From Candidatus Woesearchaeota archaeon (GTDB lineage: Archaea > Nanobdellota > Nanobdellia > SCGC-AAA011-G17 > GW2011-AR20): a stretch of 32,004 nucleotides of DNA. Position 1 is the first letter of the stretch. Every line of letters starts with the position of its first letter. Made by a program: the position numbers and the translations under genes. This document shows positions 16,188-24,525 of the stretch, one piece after another. The DNA lies in assembly GCA_018302685.1 (NCBI GenBank), contig JAGVZK010000018.1, positions 1-32,004 of the forward strand. Direction: 5' to 3'. Below the pieces are notes generated by a model that ran no database searches, was not told where the DNA came from, and saw only the letters and a list, made by a program, of their open reading frames with translations.

Positions 16188-16858
16188 GTGAAAATAAAAG
16201 ACATTCCAAACTTCAATAGGCCTGGTTCTAAGTTAATTAAGAATGGAGTTAGTTCTTTAGATACTGCTGAATTACTTTCCATAGTGTTTGGTGTTGGTTC
16301 TAAAGGAGAAAGTGCCATAGAATTAAGTAATAGGTTATTGAAAGATTATAATTTACATAAGTTTGAGGAATTAGGGTTTAAAGAACTCACAAAAGAATGT
16401 AAAGGAGATTTTGTCAAAGCCATGAAGCTCTCTTGAGTATAGTAGAACTAAGCAAAAGGTATAATAAATTAGTAAAAGGAGGATATAATAAAAAACCAAT
16501 AAATTCAGCCAAAGATGTTTATGATATATTTGTGGATGAAATGAGGCCTTATAAGAAAGAGGTTTTGAAGGTTGTTTTGTTGGACACAAAGAATGTTCCT
16601 ATTTCAATTAAAGAAGTTAGTGTTGGTACTTTGAATTCTTCATTGATACATCCAAGGGAAGTTTTTAAGGATGCAATAAAGGAAAGTGCTAACAGTATTA
16701 TATTGGTTCATAATCATCCAAGTGGGAATTGCGAGCCTTCTAGTGAAGATATTGAGATGACTAAATTATTGGTTCAGGCTGGAGAACATTTAGGTGTGAA
16801 AGTTTTAGATCATGTGATTATTGGGAAGAAGAAATATTGGAGTTGGAAAGAAAACTAA
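16188..16858 (+). pseudogene. radC: RadC-family (JAB/MPN) protein split by a frameshift near 16428-16436
   Basis: 16188-16436 encodes the HhH-like N-terminus ending KGDFVKAMKLS*; 16433-16858 encodes SIVELSKRYN.. and the JAMM core HNHPSGNCEPSSED. Confidence 0.8.
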
Positions 16859-16965
16859 CTTTTTATAAATTCTGGTTTGATTTTATCAATAATATGTTTT
16901 ATTTTGTTTATTTTTTCTCTAGTAATTTCTGGAAATATTTTTCTTATTGGAGCAAATTCATTCTA

Positions 16966-17012
16966 GTCGAAAGGAAACTCCCACAGGCTTTAGCCTGTAG
17001 AGGAATTTCGAC
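16966..17012. repeat. Nested palindrome resembling an IS200/IS605-family right-end hairpin
   Basis: gtcgaaa(16966-16972)..acaggc-TTTA-gcctgt(16983-16998)..tttcgac(17006-17012). Confidence 0.5.
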
Positions 17013-17207
17013 CTCCGTTTATTTTTGATAACATTTTTCTTTTTTTAATCAAGGTAAGCAGAGAAGCTCGCGCATTTTATACTAATACATCTCAAGATGA
17101 ATTTAAGATTTTACAAATTATTCTGGAAGTTCATAGAACTCACAAGGAATATGAAAGAAAGGGAGTGTATACTTAACTTTTATAAATAAATTCAACATAT
17201 CAAAAAC

Positions 17208-17472
17208 ATGAAAAGACTGATATTAATCCTGGCTCTTTTGCTAATTACTTCCTGCACAACTCAAAATACAGTCCAGAGTAATCCTTTGGAGATAAACATA
17301 CAGAATTTTGCTTTCACACCTAATGAACTTACAATAAAAGCAGGGTGAATTCAATTCAGGAAATCTAAACCCAGAGCAATCATTTTCATACACATTCTCA
17401 GAACCAGGAAATTATGAATATCACTGCAATTTCCATTCAGGAATGAAAGGAAGAATAACAGTTACTTCTTAA
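17208..17472 (+). pseudogene. Cupredoxin (plastocyanin-like) lipoprotein with an internal deletion and frameshift
   Basis: MKRLILILALLLITSCTTQNTVQSNPLEINIQNFAFTPNELTIKAG* then, in the +1 frame, EFNSGNLNPEQSFSYTFSEPGNYEYHCNFHSGMKGRITVTS*. Confidence 0.8.
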
Positions 17473-17860
17473 TCAAGTCAGCAACTTCTATTCCAATGAA
17501 GAATCCAAGCCCGTGAGTTATGCTCCATACAAATGGAACCAGTACGAACCCAAGGATGACAAACGGAGGAGGAGCATATCCGGCATAGATCCCTAGGGAC
17601 TGGACTAATCCGGAATATGAAGAAACAAGGTAGTAGAAAGTTATCCACAGGCTGAAAACAGCTGAATAGACAATCTTCTTCCAGTGCTTCACGCTGTAAA
17701 AGGCAAAGAACCACATTATCGCAAATACTATTGAATTTAGAAATTTGCTTATGAAGTAGAACTTGCTTTCTCCAACGCCTACGCTGTGAAGTAAAAAATC
17801 AGAAAGCCAGAATATGATGACAGTGATAACGATTTTAACAATCAGTCCCTGTTTTTTCAT
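17462..17860 (-). CDS. Multi-pass membrane protein, unknown
   Basis: 132 aa with about four hydrophobic segments. Confidence 0.65.
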   Translation of the reverse strand: MKKQGLIVKIVITVIIFWLSDFLLHSVGVGESKFYFISKFLNSIVFAIMWFFAFYSVKHWKKIVYSAVFSLWITFYYLVSSYSGLVQSLGIYAGYAPPPFVILGFVLVPFVWSITHGLGFFIGIEVADLIKK

Positions 17861-17913
17861 GTAAAGCCTAATCCATTTATGCTTAAAAAACTAACTAAAG
17901 AATATAAATTTGT

Positions 17914-18177
17914 TCAATCATAACAGCCGAATTCACCGCACTTCAGGCCATATGCAGTAGGATATTCCCCATATCTTTTAGGGATTGGATATTCAGGAGG
18001 ATTTTCAATGTGTGTTCTGCATGCTCCTACAAACCCATAAATTTGGGATGAAGCTTCATTTTTGGTTTTTTTATGGATTCTTCTTCCCTCAAACAGGTAA
18101 ACCAGTCCAACTAAGGTCAACCCTCCGGCTAGGATGATCCCAGAAATAATCTCTTCAAATGATAACTTCCTATCCAT
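17914..18177 (-). CDS. Single-TM hypothetical protein
   Basis: One TM segment and a Cys-containing C-terminus; overlaps the exonuclease gene by 8 nt. Confidence 0.55.
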   Translation of the reverse strand: MDRKLSFEEIISGIILAGGLTLVGLVYLFEGRRIHKKTKNEASSQIYGFVGACRTHIENPPEYPIPKRYGEYPTAYGLKCGEFGCYD

Positions 18178-18739
18178 TTTTCAGCCTTAAATAAACTTTT
18201 TCAGTGATTTCAACATCTTCCCTGCAGTGTTTTATGATTGCATCCATTTTCCCTTCCCTGTAGAGTCTTTCAACCTCCCTCCCGTCAAACCTGTTCTCCC
18301 CGACGTCAATCCCTAAAGTTCTTGCGATAACATCAAGCCGTGTGCTTGTAAAGACGCCGTTCTGGTTGAAGAACAAGAGGGTGTCAAAGTGATTAGAATT
18401 AGCCATGTTAAACTTGTTCATCTGTATAATGCTGCTGAATTTGATTTTATTTATTGCGCTTCTTACAACTATGAATGGAATGTCAAAGCCATATCCATTG
18501 TGCGTGATAAAAGTCTTGTATTCCCTGGCGATGTTCCAGAACTTTCCAAGAATATCGTTTTCATCTCCAGTGAGGATGATTTCTCCCCTTCCTTTAAGGA
18601 CAATACACACGATCTTTGAATAAAGCGGGTTCAGGCTCCTCATCTCCTTGCTTACCTGCTTGTCCATCAGGTATTCTTTTATTGTTTCGTCAGTGATTTC
18701 CAGAGGCACAGTTTCTATGTCAATAACCAGATGATCCAT
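18170..18739 (-). CDS. Predicted 3'-5' exonuclease, PolB-exonuclease-like (DEDDy)
   Basis: DIET, HNGYGFDIPF and HCREDVEIT motifs. Confidence 0.82.
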   Translation of the reverse strand: MDHLVIDIETVPLEITDETIKEYLMDKQVSKEMRSLNPLYSKIVCIVLKGRGEIILTGDENDILGKFWNIAREYKTFITHNGYGFDIPFIVVRSAINKIKFSSIIQMNKFNMANSNHFDTLLFFNQNGVFTSTRLDVIARTLGIDVGENRFDGREVERLYREGKMDAIIKHCREDVEITEKVYLRLKNG

Positions 18740-18943
18740 ATCTTGTCTAAGAAAGCAAAATACTTAAATCTTGTCCACAATTTATTTTCCCCTGTTTTTT
18801 GTGGTCCCCTAAGTTAAGAAGTAGTTCCTGTAATTAACAACTAAATCAAAATTAACTAATTGGCTGTGCAAGGACTGTCAAAGCACAATATAAAATCTAT
18901 TTTTTGTGAGCTTTGGCGATATAAAAACATCTTTATCATTTCC

Positions 18944-19321
18944 TTAAGCCAGGATTAAGCCGGCTATTCCCATGACAATCAAAACGAGGAGTATTATCCT
19001 GACCCATTTGTACAGTTTTCTCTCTGACCTGCTCAGATCGGACCATTTTGCCTTTTTGTAGTTTTTCCATTCTTTTTTATGAAGCAGGCTGATGAACATG
19101 AATGCAATCCCCAATATTGAGAGGATGCTGTTGTTGATCAAGATTCCCAAGACAAACCAGACTATCCCTATTATGAACAGGCCGTAGTAATTGGGTTTGT
19201 GCTTCTTTCTCATTTTGAATATTAGAAACAGTGCAAGCAACAAGACAAGAAGGACAAGAATGCTGAATATTACCCAAATCATAATGAAGCAAATGACTCG
19301 CATCTTTAAAAATATATCCAA
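18944..19321 (-). CDS. Membrane protein, unknown
   Basis: 125 aa, about four hydrophobic segments with a basic cytoplasmic loop. Confidence 0.6.
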   Translation of the reverse strand: MDIFLKMRVICFIMIWVIFSILVLLVLLLALFLIFKMRKKHKPNYYGLFIIGIVWFVLGILINNSILSILGIAFMFISLLHKKEWKNYKKAKWSDLSRSERKLYKWVRIILLVLIVMGIAGLILA

Positions 19322-19362
19322 TCACAGGCTTAGTAGAAAATCTTAATAAAAGGAAATGATTT

Positions 19363-21093
19363 ATGTTATTCATGAAATCTTTCGAAATAAGGAGAAAATA
19401 CATTGAATTCTTCAAAAAAAACAATCATGAAGAAATAATCAATTTTTCATTAATACCTGAAAATGATCCTACAGTTTTATTTACGACTGCAGGAATGCAC
19501 CCATTGGTTCCTTATTTGCTGGGCCAGAAGCATCCTCAGGGAACAAGGTTGGTTAATTATCAAATATGCATAAGAACACAGGACATTGATGAAGTTGGGG
19601 ATAATACCCACCTTACATTTTTTGAAATGCTTGGGAACTGGTCTCTGGGAAATTACTGGAAGGATGAAGCAATAAGGCTTTCATTCAAATTTTTAACAGT
19701 TGAATTGAAAATTCCGAAGGAAAGGCTCGCGATTTCAATATTCAAGGGCAATGGCAAAATCCCAAAAGACAAAGAATCGGAAAGTATCTGGCTGTCATTA
19801 GGAATAAAAAAAGAAAGAATAAAGGAGCTTTCAGACAACTGGTGGGGTCCGGCAGGATCGACAGGTCCCTGCGGTCCCGATACCGAAATGTTTGTTTATG
19901 TAAATGGAAAAGCCCCGAAAGAATTTGATCCAAAGGACAAAAATTGGGTTGAGATATGGAACGATGTCTTCATGGAGTACAACAAGACAAATTCAGGATA
20001 TGAATTTTTAAGGCAGAAAAATGTTGACACTGGTTTTGGGATTGAAAGGGCGGCAATGGTTCTTCAAAATAAAAGTTCAGTTTATGAAACCGACTTATTT
20101 GAAAACATAGTCAGAAAAATAAACTCCATGTCGAAAGGGGAAAATGAAAACTCATTGAGAATTATTGCGGATCATCTCAGGGCGTCATGTTTTATCCTAG
20201 CTGAATTGGTAAAACCAAGCAATACAGAGCATGGGTATATCCTCAGAAGACTGTTAAGGAGATCAATGAGGCATGCAAGGCTGCTGGGTATCAAGGAGAA
20301 TTTTATTCCTGAGATCCTTGATGTAATAATTGAGGATTATGAAAAGGACTATCCGTTGTTAAGGGCAAACAGGGAATTCATACTGACCAATGCAGGGCTT
20401 GAGGAGGAAAAATTCCAGTCTTCCCTGGAGAAGGGGCTGCAGCAATTCAGGAAGATGAACTTCAAGAATAAAATTTCTGGAGAGGATGCATTTTATTTAT
20501 ACCAGTCATTCGGCTTCCCCCTTGAAATTACAAAGGATCTTGCAGGGGAGAATAAATTAAAGATTGATGAAGAGACTTTTAACAGGGAATTTGAAAAACA
20601 TCAGGAAGTATCAAGGAAAGGGGCAGAGCAGAAATTCAAGTCAGGTCTTGCCGATCATTCAGAGGAAACAACAAAGCTTCACACCGCAACTCATTTGCTA
20701 TTTCAGGCTTTGAGAAACAATTTAGGAAGGGAAATCAAGCAGATGGGCTCAAACATAACCAAGGAAAGATTGAGGTTTGATTTTTCGTTTCCAAGAGCCT
20801 TGACCAAAGACGAGCTTAAGAAAATAGAGGATGAAGTTAATTGGCAGATAAGAAGGGATTTGAAGGTTTCAAGAACAGAGATGCCGTTTAATGAAGCCAT
20901 GAAGAAAGGCGTTAATGCATTCTTTAGGGAAAAATACCCCGAGATTGTCTCAGTTTACATCATGGGTGATTACTCGAAAGAAGTCTGCACAGGGCCTCAT
21001 GTTGTGCATACAGGGGTCATGGGTCATTTCAAGATTCAGAAGGAGCAGTCATCATCTTCAGGCATTAGGAGGATAAAGGCTATTTTGGAATGA
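19363..21093 (+). CDS. alaS: Alanyl-tRNA synthetase, short bacterial/CPR-like form without a C-Ala domain
   Basis: ENDPTVLFTTAGMHPLVPYLLG, FFEMLGNWSLGNYW, GPAGSTGPCGPDTEM, NVDTGFGIER; editing motifs HTATH and CTGPH; ends shortly after the editing domain. Confidence 0.93.
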   Translation: MLFMKSFEIRRKYIEFFKKNNHEEIINFSLIPENDPTVLFTTAGMHPLVPYLLGQKHPQGTRLVNYQICIRTQDIDEVGDNTHLTFFEMLGNWSLGNYWKDEAIRLSFKFLTVELKIPKERLAISIFKGNGKIPKDKESESIWLSLGIKKERIKELSDNWWGPAGSTGPCGPDTEMFVYVNGKAPKEFDPKDKNWVEIWNDVFMEYNKTNSGYEFLRQKNVDTGFGIERAAMVLQNKSSVYETDLFENIVRKINSMSKGENENSLRIIADHLRASCFILAELVKPSNTEHGYILRRLLRRSMRHARLLGIKENFIPEILDVIIEDYEKDYPLLRANREFILTNAGLEEEKFQSSLEKGLQQFRKMNFKNKISGEDAFYLYQSFGFPLEITKDLAGENKLKIDEETFNREFEKHQEVSRKGAEQKFKSGLADHSEETTKLHTATHLLFQALRNNLGREIKQMGSNITKERLRFDFSFPRALTKDELKKIEDEVNWQIRRDLKVSRTEMPFNEAMKKGVNAFFREKYPEIVSVYIMGDYSKEVCTGPHVVHTGVMGHFKIQKEQSSSSGIRRIKAILE

Positions 21094-21132
21094 TTACTTC
21101 TCTCTTTAATTATGTTTATTAATGAATTCAAA

Positions 21133-21495
21133 TTAGAAACTTAAGCTATTCAATTTATCTTTTATATCTTCAAGCTCAAGGTCTATCTCGCTAAGCTTTT
21201 CAACCTTGGCATGCTGCTCATGAACTACCTTTTTCTTTTCAACCATTTCATGGATTTTCTCTTCCCTATCTTTAACTACGAAGGGCATCAGACCCTCGAA
21301 ATACCTTATTGCCTTTTTTGTAACCTCTATCTCTTTTTTCAGGGCATCAATTGTAATCATTTTTCTCTCTCTCAACTCCTTAATGCTGTCAACTCTTTTG
21401 ACCAGTTCAATATTCTCGATGGCAACATTGAGCAAGTCCCTTCTCTTGGAACTGGGGTTGTTGACAAAACTGTAGAGAGCTTCTCCTTTATTCAT
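21133..21495 (-). CDS. Coiled-coil protein
   Basis: 120 aa, heptad-rich; 8-nt overlap with the upstream coiled-coil gene. Confidence 0.6.
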   Translation of the reverse strand: MNKGEALYSFVNNPSSKRRDLLNVAIENIELVKRVDSIKELRERKMITIDALKKEIEVTKKAIRYFEGLMPFVVKDREEKIHEMVEKKKVVHEQHAKVEKLSEIDLELEDIKDKLNSLSF

Positions 21496-21916
21496 GTTCG
21501 AAAAGATTCTTGTCTATAAACATAATTTTCTGCTTTATCCTCTTTATTTCATCGTGCCATTCCCTGATCTCTGCATCCTCCCTATCCTTTATCTTGTGCA
21601 GCCTTTCAAGGATGTGCTCTGTGTTCATGAGGCTCTCCTTGACCAGATTCAGCGTCCTCATCGATTCCTTGTACATCTCTATCTTGACAAAGAGAGTATT
21701 GTCCTTCACGACCCTTCCGTGGTGTGGCTCCTGCATAAAATCCTGGGCCAGCGGCCTTTCAAATCTCGGCCTTTGGGGCATGTAATTCTGCTGAGAATCA
21801 GGAAAATTAAGATCCGCAAGGTCAAGCTCATCCATCTTCGGCTGAGTATGGATTATCGGCTCCTGATATTCATTGGAAACAGGCTTAGGAACGCTCAACT
21901 TCTTATTAAAAACCAT
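21488..21916 (-). CDS. Pro/Gln-rich N-terminus plus coiled-coil protein
   Basis: 142 aa; C-terminal helical heptads; overlaps the partner gene. Confidence 0.6.
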   Translation of the reverse strand: MVFNKKLSVPKPVSNEYQEPIIHTQPKMDELDLADLNFPDSQQNYMPQRPRFERPLAQDFMQEPHHGRVVKDNTLFVKIEMYKESMRTLNLVKESLMNTEHILERLHKIKDREDAEIREWHDEIKRIKQKIMFIDKNLFEHE

Positions 21917-22068
21917 GACTAATCACCCAGACTAAAAGGATTAAAGATACTTATTAAATGTTTTCTTATTATTCCAATGTGGTGAAGAATACTCCAAAAA
22001 CCAAAAAGATAAATTTAAATACTTTTTTTAAAACCCCAAGGAATCAAAACTCAGGGGGTTTAACCAAA

Positions 22069-22185
22069 ATGAAAGACGAGTTTAAACTTTTAGCAAAGAA
22101 GAGTAAGCACGAAGAAGAGGAAAATGAAGAAGATTCGGATGATGATGACAAAGATGATGAGGAAGAAGATAGTGACGACTGGTAA
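22069..22185 (+). CDS. Very small acidic protein (38 aa)
   Basis: MKDEFKLLAKKSKHEEEENEEDSDDDDKDDEEEDSDDW with SD-like ggggg upstream and TATA-like atttaaatac near 22012. Confidence 0.5.
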   Translation: MKDEFKLLAKKSKHEEEENEEDSDDDDKDDEEEDSDDW

Positions 22186-22262
22186 AGGGGATTTTTAATT
22201 TCCCTTATTTTTTCTTTTAGGAAATAGCAATATTTTTAAATCAAGGATTGCAGGGAGTATTT

Positions 22263-23078
22263 ATGAAAACAGTGATGCCTCTTTTTGAAGATCTTGCAAA
22301 GAAAATATGCGGTCCCAACTGCATCAAGCTCATTAAGATAATGGAGCTGAAGGATAACATTTCTGAATTTGAGCTTGCTGACAGGATGAAGATCAACATC
22401 AATGAGATGAGGTCAATGCTTTACAAGCTGAATGAGCAGAATCTGGTTTATTCAACAAGGAAGAAGGACAAAGAAAAGGGATGGTACATTTATTACTGGT
22501 CATTTAATTTTAAGCACGCAAGGGACCTGCTTGTGAATCAGAAAAATATGGAAGTAGAAAAGCTCAAGGAAAAGCTGAATATAGGCTCCCACACAAAATA
22601 CATCTGCGAGAACGGATGCGATTCTTATAACATGGAAAGGGCGATGGAATTGAACTTCAGATGCCCTGAGTGCAACTCCCTTCTTAAGATGATGGAGGTT
22701 AATTACAAACCCGAGATAATAAACAAGAAAATATCAGAAACTGAAGAGCAGCTTGATATGCTTAATAGGGCAATAATAGTTGAGAGAGTCCCTGTTGAAA
22801 AGAAAACAGAAGATGTAGAAGCAAAGGGAAAGAAAAAAGTGCCAGAATCAAAGAGATCAGTTAAGAAAAAGCCAAAGAAAAAGGCGCATGGCAAAAAGCC
22901 TCAGAGCCATAAGCCAAAGAAACCCATGAATAAAAAACAGCCTGCTAGGAAACTCAGGAAGCCGGCTAAACCAAATGTTAAACCAAAGCCAAATGTTAAA
23001 CGGAAGGTCAAGCCAAAGAAGAACAATCCAAAAAAGAAAAGCATTCTTGGGAAGTTAAGGGGAAAAATAAGGTTTTAA
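22263..23078 (+). CDS. tfe: Transcription initiation factor TFE (alpha) with a long Lys/Pro-rich C-terminal extension
   Basis: wHTH (ELADRMKININEMRSMLYKLNEQNLV), YYWSFNF, zinc ribbon CENGC...CPEC, then about 95 aa of KKPKKK/KPNVKPK. Confidence 0.88.
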   Translation: MKTVMPLFEDLAKKICGPNCIKLIKIMELKDNISEFELADRMKININEMRSMLYKLNEQNLVYSTRKKDKEKGWYIYYWSFNFKHARDLLVNQKNMEVEKLKEKLNIGSHTKYICENGCDSYNMERAMELNFRCPECNSLLKMMEVNYKPEIINKKISETEEQLDMLNRAIIVERVPVEKKTEDVEAKGKKKVPESKRSVKKKPKKKAHGKKPQSHKPKKPMNKKQPARKLRKPAKPNVKPKPNVKRKVKPKKNNPKKKSILGKLRGKIRF

Positions 23079-23140
23079 TTCAGCTTTAACTCAATGAAAT
23101 TTTCCTAGCCGAATCTTGTTTCATCAAATAGCTTTACCAT

Positions 23141-23570
23141 CTAAATCTGCAGAGTGTACAGTTTCACGCTGACGGCTTTTTTCATGAAGTCTTTTGGTTT
23201 TTTCACAAGCTCCTTGAATTCGGGAAAGCGTTTTATGAAGCATAAAGTGCCCTTCCCAATATGAATTACATTTGTTTTGTACCCTTTGCCGAATAGTTGA
23301 ACTCCTCTCAATTTATTTTTCCAGAATCTGAAATGGCTGTCAAATACATTAGTCGCAACAGAGGAATTTTTCTTGAGGCCCAATAGATTTTGGATCAGTT
23401 ATGATATAAATCCTCAGTTTTTCATCAAAGGCATAGAACGCTGTGTTGATGTAGGCCTTTCCTTTTGGCGTTACAGTCGTCAGCGATAGAATCTTGTTGT
23501 GTTCCAGGATTTCAAACAGACCCTTGTTGGAATCTTTGTCGTTGTAATCCAAGCGGTTGAATTTGAACAT
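23141..23570 (-). pseudogene. Pyridoxamine-5'-phosphate-oxidase-like FMN-binding protein split by a +1 frameshift
   Basis: ILSLTTVTPKGKAYINTAFYAFDEKLRIYIITDPKS continues in another frame as LGLKKNSSVATNVFDSHFRFWKNKLRGVQLFGKG. Confidence 0.75.
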
Positions 23571-23617
23571 TTCAATACAGGAAGCAAGTTTTGTTTTATA
23601 AATCTTCTTTAGAGAAT

Positions 23618-24160
23618 TCAGATCAGCCCGAAAATAGCCCCAAATACATTGCTCCCGTCAAGAGGGGGTATTGGGATCATGTTGAATATGAACAGCCACA
23701 TGTTGATGACTTTGGTTAAATGCCAGAACATAAATTCCCTCTTCTTCATTCTTTTTTTTCGCTTCAGGATTATCAACGCAGTGAGGAACAGAAGGAGATT
23801 GATGAAAGGACCTGCAAATGCAATTATCCCCAAATGAATTGGGTTGTTGGCTGCTATGGAAACATAACCCGGAGCCAGGAGTAAAAACGGGCTTCCGACT
23901 ATCCTTAATATAACTCCTAAGATAAGCCCAAACCACCATATGTAAAAGAAGGAGTTATATCCAAAGGCTATTCCCACAAACTTATGGGCCAGCTCATGAA
24001 GTATTATTGCAGGAGCGGCAACTAGAATTGCAAACTTGATTCCCTTCCAGTTCAGCCCTCTTGAGTAGAGCCCGGGAACCTTGATGTATCCTGAAATGAT
24101 GTATCCAATGGCTAATGTCAGAACAATCAGATAAAATATCTCTTGGAAGCTGGTTATCAT
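23618..24160 (-). CDS. M50/site-2-protease-like membrane metalloprotease
   Basis: HELAHK zinc motif in a TM segment and NMIPIPPLDGS second motif. Confidence 0.88.
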   Translation of the reverse strand: MITSFQEIFYLIVLTLAIGYIISGYIKVPGLYSRGLNWKGIKFAILVAAPAIILHELAHKFVGIAFGYNSFFYIWWFGLILGVILRIVGSPFLLLAPGYVSIAANNPIHLGIIAFAGPFINLLLFLTALIILKRKKRMKKREFMFWHLTKVINMWLFIFNMIPIPPLDGSNVFGAIFGLI

Positions 24161-24255
24161 GATGCAGAATAAATTTCCTCTTCGCCGAGCTCACTGAACA
24201 GCTCTTCAATGAGGAATTCCTCAACCTCTTCCTTTGTGTATCTTCTCTTCACCAT
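24157..24255 (-). CDS. 32-aa small acidic protein coupled to the M50 gene
   Basis: MVKRRYTKEEVEEFLIEELFSELGEEEIYSAS*; ATG directly abuts the upstream stop and its TGA overlaps the M50 ATG. Confidence 0.5.
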   Translation of the reverse strand: MVKRRYTKEEVEEFLIEELFSELGEEEIYSAS

Positions 24256-24441
24256 TTATTTCAGATCGGAAAATCCGAGTAGCAACAGGATCAATCCGAT
24301 GAATATTACAAGCAGTACTATTCCTCCTTTGATTAGTGTCCAAACAGCACCAAACCAGCCTGCCCATATTCCAAACCATACGGCAACTACTACTAAAATC
24401 AATCCTATTATTACTTTTATCAGGTTATTCAAAGCACTCAT
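24256..24441 (-). CDS. Small two-TM membrane protein
   Basis: MSALNNLIKVIIGLILVVVAVWFGIWAGWFGAVWTLIKGGIVLLVIFIGLILLLLGFSDLK with SD ggaggaatt; track start 24543 is probably too long. Confidence 0.7.
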   Translation of the reverse strand: MSALNNLIKVIIGLILVVVAVWFGIWAGWFGAVWTLIKGGIVLLVIFIGLILLLLGFSDLK

Positions 24442-24525
24442 TTTAATTCCTCCGTCCTTTCCTAAGATGGCAATATTTAAAAAATTTTTGAAAAGTTTTA
24501 AATATGCATATTCAAGGATATATTC

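Noticed and set aside
16837-17028. 63-aa plus-strand ORF after radC
   Set aside because: Aromatic-rich AT-driven frame crossing the palindrome; no protein-like features.
21494-21922. 142-aa plus-strand ORF exactly opposite the coiled-coil gene
   Set aside because: Antisense shadow ORF; composition typical of the reverse strand of Glu/Lys-rich coding sequence.
22861-23060. CRISPR-like or satellite repeat in the Lys-rich tail of TFE
   Set aside because: Short imperfect repeats (ccaaatgttaaa) arise from Lys/Pro/Asn codon repetition; no regular spacers.
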